In this document: in pieces, positions 8,740 to 17,098 of the stretch | Position numbering within the stretch: the first letter of the stretch is position 1 | How the letters are laid out: every line of letters begins with the position of its first letter | Assembly: GCA_902558885.1 (NCBI GenBank) | Contig: CACEFQ010000001.1 | Coordinates: forward strand, 186,001 to 250,000 | Length of the DNA stretch: 64,000 nucleotides | Direction of reading: 5' to 3' | Source: an uncultured SAR116 cluster alpha proteobacterium | GTDB taxonomy: Bacteria; Pseudomonadota; Alphaproteobacteria; Puniceispirillales; Marisalimonadaceae | Program-made: the position numbers and the translations under genes | Notes under the pieces: model-generated | The model's input: only the letters and a program-made list of their open reading frames with translations | Databases searched by the model: none | Told to the model about the DNA's origin: nothing

Positions 8740-9642
8740 TTATTCCGTTTTAATATATTGTTTCATATCAGGGTAAGTTTGAAAGTAACTGTCGTGAAAA
8801 ACATTAGTAACACTTTTAAAGTCCTTTAGGCTTTTTTTATTAATAGTTTGTATTTTAATATTTTCTAACTTTAATTTTTTAATTAAAATATCATCTTCAT
8901 TAATGGCTAATTTTCTTTGATAATCAGTTACTTCTTTTGATTTTTTAATTAAGAATTTCTTATTTAAATTTGTTAAGTTATCGAAATAATCATTATTGAT
9001 AACAAATAAACAAAATCCAAAAATATGAGATGTTAAAGTAACGAATTCCTGTTTTTTATATACCCCAAAATTCCAGTAATTAGTTAAAGGATTTTCTTGT
9101 GCGTCTATATGATTCTTTTCGATAGCTATTTTAAAATCCCTTACGTCTAGAGGTTTAGGTACAAATCCTAAATTTTTAAAAATTTCTATATGAAGTGGAC
9201 TAGGGGTAGTCCGAATTACCTGTCCTTTACAATCAGAGAGAGTTTTGATTAATTTTATTTTAGAACTTATGTGTCTAATGCCATTGTCCCAAAAACCTAA
9301 AAGTTTTAAATTTTTATCTTTTAATTTACCATCTATATAACTAAAAAAATCTGATTTTAAGAAATTGTATGCTTCATTTCTGTTATTAAACAGATAAGGT
9401 AAATCTAAAATTTTGATTTCTGGTAATATTTTCTCAAAATAGCTAGATAACAAGTAAGAAACATGTATTTCTTCATGTTGTGTTTTCTCAATTAAACTTG
9501 AAGCTTTATCTCCATCAGTAGTGACATCCATTTTAAAATCAATAACAAAATTATTGCTTATTTCACTAATAAAATATTCAATAGATTTGGTATGCAGTGA
9601 TGCAGAGCCTTGATAACCACCAATAATTATATTTTGTTTCAA
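8740..9642 (-). CDS. TRAP solute-binding (DctP)-like protein without signal peptide
   Basis: 300 residues that align with the mature part of a DctP solute-binding protein: the first strand IIIGGYQGSASLHTKSIEYF, the central LGFWDNGIRHISS and the VIRTTPSPLHIEIFKNLG segment carrying the substrate-binding arginine. The mature domain looks complete, but translation starts (TTG) directly at its first strand and an in-frame TAG lies three codons upstream, so there is no export signal. It follows the amidohydrolase after ten bases and is probably translationally coupled to it. It may be a cytoplasmic binding or sensing protein, or a decayed transporter component. Confidence 0.7.
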   Translation of the reverse strand: MKQNIIIGGYQGSASLHTKSIEYFISEISNNFVIDFKMDVTTDGDKASSLIEKTQHEEIHVSYLLSSYFEKILPEIKILDLPYLFNNRNEAYNFLKSDFFSYIDGKLKDKNLKLLGFWDNGIRHISSKIKLIKTLSDCKGQVIRTTPSPLHIEIFKNLGFVPKPLDVRDFKIAIEKNHIDAQENPLTNYWNFGVYKKQEFVTLTSHIFGFCLFVINNDYFDNLTNLNKKFLIKKSKEVTDYQRKLAINEDDILIKKLKLENIKIQTINKKSLKDFKSVTNVFHDSYFQTYPDMKQYIKTE

Positions 9643-9652
9643 AGTAGACTAC

Positions 9653-10732
9653 TTATTTAATTTTAAATAATGAACATGCATTACCACCAGTAATCATCTC
9701 AATTTGATCTTTTGAAAGCCCTTCAGTTCCCATAACATGTTCTATGGGGTCATCTTCAGCCATATCATATGGGTAGTCAGTTCCCATAACAATATGATCA
9801 GCACCATATTTATCAATAAGATACTTTAGTTGATCAAATGAAAAGACTACAGTATCAAAATACATTCTTTTAAGGTAATCGGACGGCTTGTGTTTGATAT
9901 TATTGCCTCTACAATCAGGTCTAGCACCCCATGCATGATCAATCCTTGCCGAATATGCCGGAAGATAACCACCACCATGAGCAACAAAAATTTTTAAATT
10001 TGGATTTTTTTCCATTGTTCCATCAAAAATTAAATGGTGAAGGGCTGTAGTAGTATCCATTGGATTTCCAATTATATTAATGAAATAATGATCTTTTAAT
10101 CTTTCTCCTTCAGGATAACCATTTGGATGAAGAAAAATAGGGATATCTAATTTTGTGGCTGTTTCCCAAATACCATCATAAGAGGGGTGTGATAACTCTT
10201 TTCCGTCTTGAAATGTAATAATCTGAAATCCTCTAATATCAAGTTCATTTACACATCTTTCCATCTCCTTGACTGCAATAGCACCGTTCTGCATTGGTAG
10301 AGTTCCTAATGCAACAAACCTATCTTTTCGATTATTAGCTGTTTCTGAAAGTTTATTATTAATAGTTTCTATAGCTTTAAACGCAACTTCACTTTTTACA
10401 TTACAATAGTGTTGAAAGGGAACAGGTATTAGAACCTGAATATCAATTCCTTGTGAATCCATTTTTTTTAATCTTGTTTCAACATTAGTTAAATCCATAA
10501 ATCTATCTTTAACCTGCTGAATATTTTGATTTGTGGTAATTTGGTTGGCATGTCTAAAAGCAGGTATATCTTGTTGATCAAACAAACCTTGGACGAGGTC
10601 TGTTGCTTCTTGAACATGTAGATGACAATGGGCATCTACAGTTTTAGAATGAGGTCTTATCTCTATTCCTGGTTTTCCATGATTTCTTGCAGCTGTATTT
10701 CCATAAGGTTTGATATTCATTATGTAACTCAT
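9653..10732 (-). CDS. Amidohydrolase 2 / ACMSD-family metal-dependent hydrolase
   Basis: A 359-residue TIM-barrel metalloenzyme. The visible metal-site elements are the N-terminal HxH (DAHCHLHV, about residue 34), the histidine in FLHPNGYP, the histidine in VAHGGGYLP and the aspartate in MGTDYPYD. Relatives include aminocarboxymuconate-semialdehyde decarboxylase, 4-oxalomesaconate hydratase and lactonases, so it could be a decarboxylase, hydratase or hydrolase. It is the first gene of a two-gene leftward unit with the DctP-like protein, in the catabolic island. The precise substrate cannot be assigned. Confidence 0.82.
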   Translation of the reverse strand: MSYIMNIKPYGNTAARNHGKPGIEIRPHSKTVDAHCHLHVQEATDLVQGLFDQQDIPAFRHANQITTNQNIQQVKDRFMDLTNVETRLKKMDSQGIDIQVLIPVPFQHYCNVKSEVAFKAIETINNKLSETANNRKDRFVALGTLPMQNGAIAVKEMERCVNELDIRGFQIITFQDGKELSHPSYDGIWETATKLDIPIFLHPNGYPEGERLKDHYFINIIGNPMDTTTALHHLIFDGTMEKNPNLKIFVAHGGGYLPAYSARIDHAWGARPDCRGNNIKHKPSDYLKRMYFDTVVFSFDQLKYLIDKYGADHIVMGTDYPYDMAEDDPIEHVMGTEGLSKDQIEMITGGNACSLFKIK

Positions 10733-10763
10733 TTACTATTAATAATTAAATTTATAATTTTAA

Positions 10764-10793
10764 TTTACACTAAATATTTTTTTATATTAAGAT
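10764..10793 (+). promoter_or_regulatory. Possible sigma-70 promoter of the 37-residue lipoprotein
   Basis: TTTACA at 10764-10769 and TAAGAT at 10788-10793 are separated by 18 bases, about 45 bases before the lipoprotein start. This is acceptable spacing for a housekeeping promoter, but the region is so AT-rich that chance matches are common. Confidence 0.28.
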
Positions 10794-10837
10794 AAAATAA
10801 AATAACAAAAAATAATATAAAAATGGAAGGGACTAAG

Positions 10838-10951
10838 ATGATTAAAAAATTTACTATAATAGTTTTAACTTCATTAATGTTTTTATCAGCTGGTTGCAGT
10901 ACTTATAACTCAATTGTTCCTGATTGGGCAAAGATAGGTGAATCAAAATAA
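10838..10951 (+). CDS. Small lipoprotein, 37 residues
   Basis: A short open frame easily missed by gene finders. It encodes a lysine-containing N-terminus, a hydrophobic stretch, and the lipobox LSAGC with the lipidated cysteine at residue 20. The predicted mature lipopeptide is only about 18 residues (CSTYNSIVPDWAKIGESK). The ATG at 10838 is preceded by GGAAGGG with six bases spacing, a very strong ribosome-binding site; a second in-frame ATG at 10823 is upstream of that site and unlikely. It lies alone in a 360-base gap between two leftward genes. The function is unknown; it is reminiscent of entericidin-sized lipoproteins only in length. Confidence 0.7.
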   Translation: MIKKFTIIVLTSLMFLSAGCSTYNSIVPDWAKIGESK

Positions 10952-11092
10952 AATTTACCTAGTTTAGTAAACTAATAAAAACAAAGGCTTATTTCTGCTT
11001 TCTTATTATTCAATTTAATTTATTTATATTGTAATAAATAGAGTAATTATTATTATATTTTTATTTTTGTCGCATAATATATATTATGTAAT

Positions 11093-11881
11093 TTAAATAT
11101 TAAGTATTAAACCATCATATGCTGGATATGTGTTTGGTGGACATAATTTAGTTACTACATCATGATCAGATTCAGGACTTAAATGAGTTAGATAAGCCAC
11201 TTCTGGGTTTAGTTTTGAGATCCAATCAAATGATAAATCAAAATGCGCATGAGCAGTATGTGGTGATTGTCGTAAGCCAGTAATTATTAAAACCTTCATG
11301 TTATGCAAGTATTTGAAACTTTTTTCAGGAAATCCTACTACGTCAGTACAATATGCAAATACATTATTGAATATAAACCCCAGTGTATCGATAACACCGT
11401 GATTCTGTTTAATAGTACTAATTTTAATATCATTTATAGTTATTTCTTCAAAATAGTCTATTTCATGCATCTCCAATGGTGGTTGAAAATAAGATTGAGA
11501 TGATTCAGACTTATTGAACAAATAATTATATCGATCAAGTAAAAAATTTGATGTTTCTTTGTTAGTAAAAATCTTAATTTTCTCTCTGTCATAAAAATAA
11601 AAAGGCCTTAATTCATCTAATCCTGACACATGGTCAGAATGACTATGAGTAATAAAGACAGCATCTAATTTCTGAATATTATGTTCTATAAGTTGGTTTT
11701 TTATATCAGGACCAGCGTCAACTAAAATAGTTGTGTTTTTACTTTGTATAAGAACAGCACATCTTTGTCTTTTATTTTTGGGATTTGATGGATCACATTT
11801 ACCCCACCCTAATTGACCTAAAGCAGGGATACCAATAGATGTACCTGTACCTAACACAGTAATTTTCATATTATTAATCAT
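11093..11881 (-). CDS. MBL-fold metallo-hydrolase (PhnP/RNase Z-like)
   Basis: A 262-residue metallo-beta-lactamase-fold hydrolase. It carries the family opening ITVLGTGTSIGIPALGQLGWGKCDP, the metal motif THSHSDH and downstream histidines (TAHAHFD, THLSPESDHD). This subgroup sits beside tatD and metG across Alphaproteobacteria and is related to PhnP-like cyclic phosphodiesterases, but its cellular substrate is not established. A TTG at 11884 also opens the frame, but the ATG at 11881 overlaps the tatD stop by one base (TGATG) and is preferred; an ATG five codons later is also possible. Confidence 0.82.
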   Translation of the reverse strand: MINNMKITVLGTGTSIGIPALGQLGWGKCDPSNPKNKRQRCAVLIQSKNTTILVDAGPDIKNQLIEHNIQKLDAVFITHSHSDHVSGLDELRPFYFYDREKIKIFTNKETSNFLLDRYNYLFNKSESSQSYFQPPLEMHEIDYFEEITINDIKISTIKQNHGVIDTLGFIFNNVFAYCTDVVGFPEKSFKYLHNMKVLIITGLRQSPHTAHAHFDLSFDWISKLNPEVAYLTHLSPESDHDVVTKLCPPNTYPAYDGLILNI

Positions 11882-12666
11882 CAATTAATCTTATCAAAAA
11901 TTTTAACTGAATTCATGTATAATTGATCAACAAATGAAGAAAATTCACATCTTCTAATATTTGCCAAAAATTTTGCAGTTATTAAACAATTTTTTGGTTC
12001 ATTTATAGATCCTCTTATTGGAGTTGGAGATAAGTAAGGCGCATCAGTTTCTACAAGAATTTTGTCATCTGGTACCAAAGTAGCAATTTCTTGAATTATT
12101 TTTGCAGACTTAAAAGTCACAATACCAGAAAACGATATATAAAAACCTAAATTAAGACCACATAAAGCTAGATCTTTTCCTGAACTAAAACAATGAAGAA
12201 TTGCCTTAAAAGGCCCATCTTTGTATTCACTTTCTAAAATATTAATCATATCATTATCTGCATCTCGTGCATGAATAATTAATGGTAAGTTAGTTGCTCT
12301 AGCTACTTTTATTTGAATAATGAAAGACTTTTTTTGCTCTTCTTTACTATCATTTCCATAATGATAATCTAATCCACACTCCCCTATCCCCACACATTTT
12401 TTATTTTTTGATAAGTCAAATATCATTTCATAATTAGAATTATTTTTGTCTTTCAAAACCTCGTTTGGATGCACACCAACAGTATGAAAAACCTCTTTAT
12501 AATTTTCTGATATTTCAATTATTTTATTAATTTTATTTAAATTTGTTGAAATCGTGACAATTCTTTTAATATCATTATCCATTGCGTTTTTTAAGACTTC
12601 ATCCAATCTATTATGTAATTCTGGAAAATCTAAATGTGCATGTGTATCAATTAAATAATTTTTCAT
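11881..12666 (-). CDS. tatD: TatD-family metal-dependent DNase
   Basis: 261 residues of the TatD/YcfH amidohydrolase-like family. HxH at DTHAHLDF, GIGECGLDYHY, PLIIHARDAD, LHCFSSG and the VETDAPYLSPTP signature are all present, so the metal site is complete. Characterised members are 3'-5' exonucleases or deoxyribonucleases, possibly involved in DNA repair or quality control. It lies between metG and the MBL hydrolase, with 15 bases to metG and a one-base stop/start overlap downstream, consistent with one operon. Confidence 0.92.
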   Translation of the reverse strand: MKNYLIDTHAHLDFPELHNRLDEVLKNAMDNDIKRIVTISTNLNKINKIIEISENYKEVFHTVGVHPNEVLKDKNNSNYEMIFDLSKNKKCVGIGECGLDYHYGNDSKEEQKKSFIIQIKVARATNLPLIIHARDADNDMINILESEYKDGPFKAILHCFSSGKDLALCGLNLGFYISFSGIVTFKSAKIIQEIATLVPDDKILVETDAPYLSPTPIRGSINEPKNCLITAKFLANIRRCEFSSFVDQLYMNSVKIFDKIN

Positions 12667-12681
12667 TTTTCAAAAGTAACT

Positions 12682-14196
12682 TTAAATCCTTGGAAATAAT
12701 GGGTTAGGAGGTGAGATTTTAATATTACCGTTTAAAATAAAATCTACAGATTTTAAATTACGTTGAACATTTGGTATTTTTATATGATCTAGTATTTTTT
12801 CAGACGTATTAGGAATAAATGGCTGAAGTAAAATAGATATTTGCCTTATAGTTTCAACCAAAGTAAATAATACTACTTCCATACGTTCAAAGTCGTTTTT
12901 CTTAAGTGCCCATGGTGCTTGTTCATCAATATATTTATTTGCATTAGAAATAACTATCCAAATGTTTTTCAAATACTGATCAAATTTTTGTTCGTCAATT
13001 AAGTTTCTATAATTATTTAAATTATTTTTAATTGAATTAATTAATGTTAAATCTTTTTGAATAAATTTTTTTGGTTTTAAAGGTATTGTTTCATTACAAT
13101 TTTTATAAATCATAGAAACAACTCTTTGAAATAAATTTCCATAACTATTAGCAAGATCACTGTTTATTCTATTGATGAGTTGAGAATTTGAGAAATCACC
13201 ATCATTTCCAAATGGCACTTCTCTTAACAAAAAATATCTAATTTGATCAATACCGTATTCGTCAACTAATTGGAAAGGATCAATTACATTACCTAGAGAT
13301 TTAGAAATTTTATTACCTTCATTTGTCCACCAACCATGAGCAAAAACTTTTTTTGGTAAAGGTAAATTTGCTGCCATAAGAAATGCAGGCCAGTAAACTG
13401 CATGAAATCTGATAATATCTTTTCCAACCATATGTATATCAGCGGGCCAAAATTTTTTAAAAACTTCATCATCTATTTCGTTTGAATAATCACAAGCAGA
13501 CAAATAGTTTGTAAGAGCATCCAACCAAACATACATTATGTGATTTTTATCGTTAGGGACTTTTACTCCCCAGGAAAAACTAGTCCTACTAATTGATAGA
13601 TCTTTCAAGCCACTTTTCACAAAGCTTATAACTTCATTTCTTCTAGACTTAGGGGAAATAAAATCTTTATTATTTTCATAAAATGCAAGAAGTTTTTGTT
13701 CCCATTTTGACAGATTAAAAAAATAAGATGGCTCTTCAACCCATTCAACAGGTGCGCCAGATGGAGCTTTGCCATCCACAATTTCAGATTCTGAAAAGAA
13801 AGCTTCATCGCGCACTGCATACCAACCAGAATATTTATCTAAGTAGATATTTCCATTGTGGAGAAGCTTTTCCCAAATTTTTTGACATGATTTAATATGT
13901 TTTTCTTCAGTAGTTCTTATAAATGCATCATTGGAAAAATTCATGCAATTAAGTAAATTTTTAAAATTTTTAGAAACCTTATCTACAAATTCTTTAGGGT
14001 TAACACCATTATTTTTTGCTGCCGTTTCTACTTTTTGTCCATGTTCATCTGTTCCAGTTAAGAAAAAAACTTCATATTCATCTAAGCGCTTAAATCTAGC
14101 AATTACATCACATGCTAAGGTTGTATATGCATGGCCAATGTGAGGTACATCATTCACATAATAAATTGGTGTAGTAATATAATATGTTGATTTCAT
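12682..14196 (-). CDS. metG: Methionyl-tRNA synthetase
   Basis: 504 residues; charges tRNA-Met in the cytoplasm. The class I signature is seen as ITTPIYYVNDVPHIGHAY and the KMSKS loop as NKISKSLGN. The anticodon-binding helical domain follows (about 340-500). There is no zinc-knuckle cysteine cluster and no C-terminal EMAP/Trbp111-like domain, as is usual for the shorter alphaproteobacterial form. It lies between holB and tatD, the common order holB-metG-tatD. Confidence 0.96.
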   Translation of the reverse strand: MKSTYYITTPIYYVNDVPHIGHAYTTLACDVIARFKRLDEYEVFFLTGTDEHGQKVETAAKNNGVNPKEFVDKVSKNFKNLLNCMNFSNDAFIRTTEEKHIKSCQKIWEKLLHNGNIYLDKYSGWYAVRDEAFFSESEIVDGKAPSGAPVEWVEEPSYFFNLSKWEQKLLAFYENNKDFISPKSRRNEVISFVKSGLKDLSISRTSFSWGVKVPNDKNHIMYVWLDALTNYLSACDYSNEIDDEVFKKFWPADIHMVGKDIIRFHAVYWPAFLMAANLPLPKKVFAHGWWTNEGNKISKSLGNVIDPFQLVDEYGIDQIRYFLLREVPFGNDGDFSNSQLINRINSDLANSYGNLFQRVVSMIYKNCNETIPLKPKKFIQKDLTLINSIKNNLNNYRNLIDEQKFDQYLKNIWIVISNANKYIDEQAPWALKKNDFERMEVVLFTLVETIRQISILLQPFIPNTSEKILDHIKIPNVQRNLKSVDFILNGNIKISPPNPLFPRI

Positions 14197-14217
14197 TTAA
14201 TACCTTCTGAATAAAAA

Positions 14218-15270
14218 CTATTTACCATATAAATCTTTTAATGAGGCAATTAAAACATCTGATTTGTTTAAGTTTACTAAATGAGCCAGGTGCATATTTT
14301 TAATAATTTGAGATTGTAAATCTATAATCTGTTTAGTGTTTTTATTTTTTGAAATTTTTTTTATTAATTCTTTTTCCTTATTAAGGGTATAATCAAAGTA
14401 ATTTTGATGTTCAATATAAAAAACAGTTTTTTGAATTAAATCATTAATTATCAAATCCATGACATTAATTAAAAAAATATTATTTTTTGTATTTAATGCT
14501 TCGAAAACATTTTCTTTAAGATTTAAATGATCAGCAGAATTAATAAGGTCATCCAATAAATTTTTATAAAAGACAAAAATATCACTATTTATAATATTTT
14601 CTGCCATTCCCGGAGATCCATAAGAGATATTTTTTATAAATTGTAATTCTTCTTCTGATTTGTCTGAATATTCATCACAAATATATTTATTAAAGTCAGA
14701 TTTACCTAATGAATTTACATAAAAAAAAGCACATCTTGATTTAATTGTTTCTATTATATTAGCTGGATCATTTGAAATTATAAATAAATATGAGTTTTTT
14801 GGCAATTCTTCTATTGTTTTCAAAAGTAAATTCTGAGAATTTATACTTAAATCTTCAATAGTATCAATAATCCCAATTTTTACTCTTGAAATTGAATCAG
14901 TTTTGTAAAAAAAATTTTTAAATTTTCTAACATTCTCAATCGGTATAGTTTTTCCAAGTTTTTTTTCTTCGTCATTTAAGTAAAAAAAGTCTGGATGAGA
15001 ATTATTGTCAAATAAAGAAAAAGATTTTGTTATTTTTAGTTGCTCTAAATCTAATTTGTTATCTTCAAAAAAATTTAAATTTATTTCTTTTGAAATTTCT
15101 AACTTGCACAAAATAAATTTTGCTAATTTGAGTGTAAAATTTCTTTTACCTAATCCTTTGGGACCTCCAAGTGTAATTGTATTAATTTTTTTAGTGCATA
15201 TCATTGCAAAAATATCTTTTTGTAACTTTTGACTTAAAAAAAATTTTTGATTTATCAGAGATTTAATCAT
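14218..15270 (-). CDS. holB: DNA polymerase III delta-prime subunit
   Basis: A 350-residue clamp-loader subunit. It shows the AAA+ fold with GGPKGLGKRNFTLKLA at the P-loop position and the sensor-type IIETIKSRCAFFYV, whose SRC motif supplies the arginine finger to its neighbour in the clamp loader. NSQNLLLKTIEELP is the usual box VI-type segment. The start overlaps the end of tmk by eight bases, the standard tmk-holB arrangement. The sequence is strongly lysine/asparagine-biased, as elsewhere in the window. Confidence 0.88.
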   Translation of the reverse strand: MIKSLINQKFFLSQKLQKDIFAMICTKKINTITLGGPKGLGKRNFTLKLAKFILCKLEISKEINLNFFEDNKLDLEQLKITKSFSLFDNNSHPDFFYLNDEEKKLGKTIPIENVRKFKNFFYKTDSISRVKIGIIDTIEDLSINSQNLLLKTIEELPKNSYLFIISNDPANIIETIKSRCAFFYVNSLGKSDFNKYICDEYSDKSEEELQFIKNISYGSPGMAENIINSDIFVFYKNLLDDLINSADHLNLKENVFEALNTKNNIFLINVMDLIINDLIQKTVFYIEHQNYFDYTLNKEKELIKKISKNKNTKQIIDLQSQIIKNMHLAHLVNLNKSDVLIASLKDLYGK

Positions 15271-15937
15271 TTACATTTAATAATTTTTTTGTAAAAGAAC
15301 TAATTTCACTTGAAATAATTTCTTCACTATTATCTGCATTAATCCTAATAATACGACTTGGATTTCTTTTTTGTAAATTATCAAACCCATTTAAAATTTT
15401 TTGATGATAATTTATTCCTAAATTCTCAAATCTGTTTTCAATAGTGTTTTGTCTTTTAAGGGCTCTGTTTAGACCTTTTTGGGGAGATAAATCCAAAAAA
15501 AAGGTTATATCTGGGTATAAATTGTAACAATATTTTTTATGTAATTCCAATAAATCTTTTTCACTTACTTCTCCTACAAGCCCTTGATATACAATTGTAG
15601 AATCTATAAATCTATCACATAACACTATAGTACCGTCTTCAATTGCAGGTAATATAATTTTATTTATATGTTCTCGTCTTATAGCATTAAAAATCAATGA
15701 TTCTGAATAAGGGTCCCAAGCTTTTTTATCACCAGTTACTAAAAATTTTCTTAATTCTTCTGCTTCTTTGGTTCCGCCAGGTTCACGTGTAGATAGCACA
15801 TTAAACTGTTTATTAATAAGATTTTTTTTTAATAAATCTATCTGTGTGCTTTTTCCAACTCCTTCACCACCTTCGAATGATATAAAAAACCCTTTTTTTG
15901 AATTTAAAGTTTGTCTAATCTGCAACAATGTCTCCAT
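15263..15937 (-). CDS. tmk: Thymidylate kinase
   Basis: 224 residues; phosphorylates dTMP to dTDP. P-loop FEGGEGVGKSTQ, the DR(Y/F) motif in CDRFIDSTIVYQG, and the conserved REPGGT are present. The annotated ATG gives about twelve residues more than usual before the P-loop strand and overlaps the carboxypeptidase gene by 23 bases; a shorter start is possible, but no other ATG is available before the P-loop. It is followed by holB with overlap. Confidence 0.93.
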   Translation of the reverse strand: METLLQIRQTLNSKKGFFISFEGGEGVGKSTQIDLLKKNLINKQFNVLSTREPGGTKEAEELRKFLVTGDKKAWDPYSESLIFNAIRREHINKIILPAIEDGTIVLCDRFIDSTIVYQGLVGEVSEKDLLELHKKYCYNLYPDITFFLDLSPQKGLNRALKRQNTIENRFENLGINYHQKILNGFDNLQKRNPSRIIRINADNSEEIISSEISSFTKKLLNVND

Positions 15938-17081
15938 AAAGTAAAAACTTTAAAATAGATTTTACTCGAATTAAAGATGACATTTTACCTATTTCTTCAT
16001 AAGAAATTAAGTCTTCCTCAAAAGTTTGTTTTCCAGGAATTTTAATGTAAATCTTCCCAAGAACAGAACCTTTTTTTATGGGAGCAGAAATTGGATCCAT
16101 CCATTCTAGCTTAATTTTAGTTTTATTTAATTCAAAGGGTGAAATGATTTTTTTGAAAGGTTTTTTAGCGACCAAATTAACTTTGGGCTTTTTTCCTAGC
16201 CATACATTAGCCTCAACCAGACTTTTTTGATTATCAAATAAAGATAATAAAGTTGTTTCTCTAAATACGATATTAAAAAGTCTTTTGCTTTCAAATCTTC
16301 TCTTCTTCTTACTATTTAATCCATTCATGACAATTGTAACTCTTCTATCATTCCTATTTACGGAACCTATTAACCCATATCCAGACTCATTTGTATGACC
16401 AGTTTTAAGACCATCTGCTCCATTCATAGTGTAAAGTAATGGGTTTCTATTAGATTGTTTAATTTTATTGTATGTAAATATTCTCTCTTCAAATAACTTA
16501 TACAACTCAGGAAAGTCATAAATTATCCTTTTTGTAAGAATAACTAGATCTCTGGATGTTGTATGTAAATCAGGATGAGGCCAGCCAGTAGAATTAGTAA
16601 AATATGTGTCTTTCATACCTAATGTTTTAGCATATCTATTCATTTCTCTTGCAAAAGCTTCTTCGTCACCAGATATACCTTCAGCCAAAACAACAGCTGC
16701 ATCATTTCCTGATTGAACAATCAAACCTAGTAATAAGTCTTTTATGGTAACGTTACTATTTAATTCTAGAAAAGATCTAGACCCACCCATTCTCCAAGCT
16801 TTATCTGACACTAAAAAAGTATCTGACATATTTAAAGACTTATCTTTAATTCTATCAAAGACTATATAAGTAGTCATAACTTTTGCCATTGATGCAGGTT
16901 TCATAAGCTGATCTGCATTTTTTTCAAATAATACTTCGTCTACTTCATGATCGTAAATAATTACTTGTTTTGCGGGAGTTTGAATATCTAAAATTTTTGA
17001 AAAACTTTCTTTTATATTTACAAAACATAAAATTAGAAAAGTAAAAATTAAAGCGGTTTGTAATTTATAAATATTTGGCAT
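15915..17081 (-). CDS. dacC: D-alanyl-D-alanine carboxypeptidase (PBP5/6 family)
   Basis: A 388-residue penicillin-binding protein that trims peptidoglycan stem peptides in the periplasm. An N-terminal signal/anchor (about residues 6-26) is followed by the three active-site motifs: SxxK in PASMAKVMT, SGN in VQSGNDAAV, and KTG in LKTGHTNESGYG. The C-terminal beta domain is present. A TTG at 17093 also opens the frame, but GAGG lies six bases before the ATG at 17081, which is therefore chosen. It precedes tmk and follows rlpA, grouping cell-wall genes together. Confidence 0.9.
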   Translation of the reverse strand: MPNIYKLQTALIFTFLILCFVNIKESFSKILDIQTPAKQVIIYDHEVDEVLFEKNADQLMKPASMAKVMTTYIVFDRIKDKSLNMSDTFLVSDKAWRMGGSRSFLELNSNVTIKDLLLGLIVQSGNDAAVVLAEGISGDEEAFAREMNRYAKTLGMKDTYFTNSTGWPHPDLHTTSRDLVILTKRIIYDFPELYKLFEERIFTYNKIKQSNRNPLLYTMNGADGLKTGHTNESGYGLIGSVNRNDRRVTIVMNGLNSKKKRRFESKRLFNIVFRETTLLSLFDNQKSLVEANVWLGKKPKVNLVAKKPFKKIISPFELNKTKIKLEWMDPISAPIKKGSVLGKIYIKIPGKQTFEEDLISYEEIGKMSSLIRVKSILKFLLYGDIVAD

Positions 17082-17098
17082 GTATAACCTCAAGAAAC

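Noticed and set aside
10983-11004. Possible terminator AAAGGC...GCTTTC after the small lipoprotein
   Set aside because: The stem needs a bulge and the following T run is interrupted; too weak to annotate.
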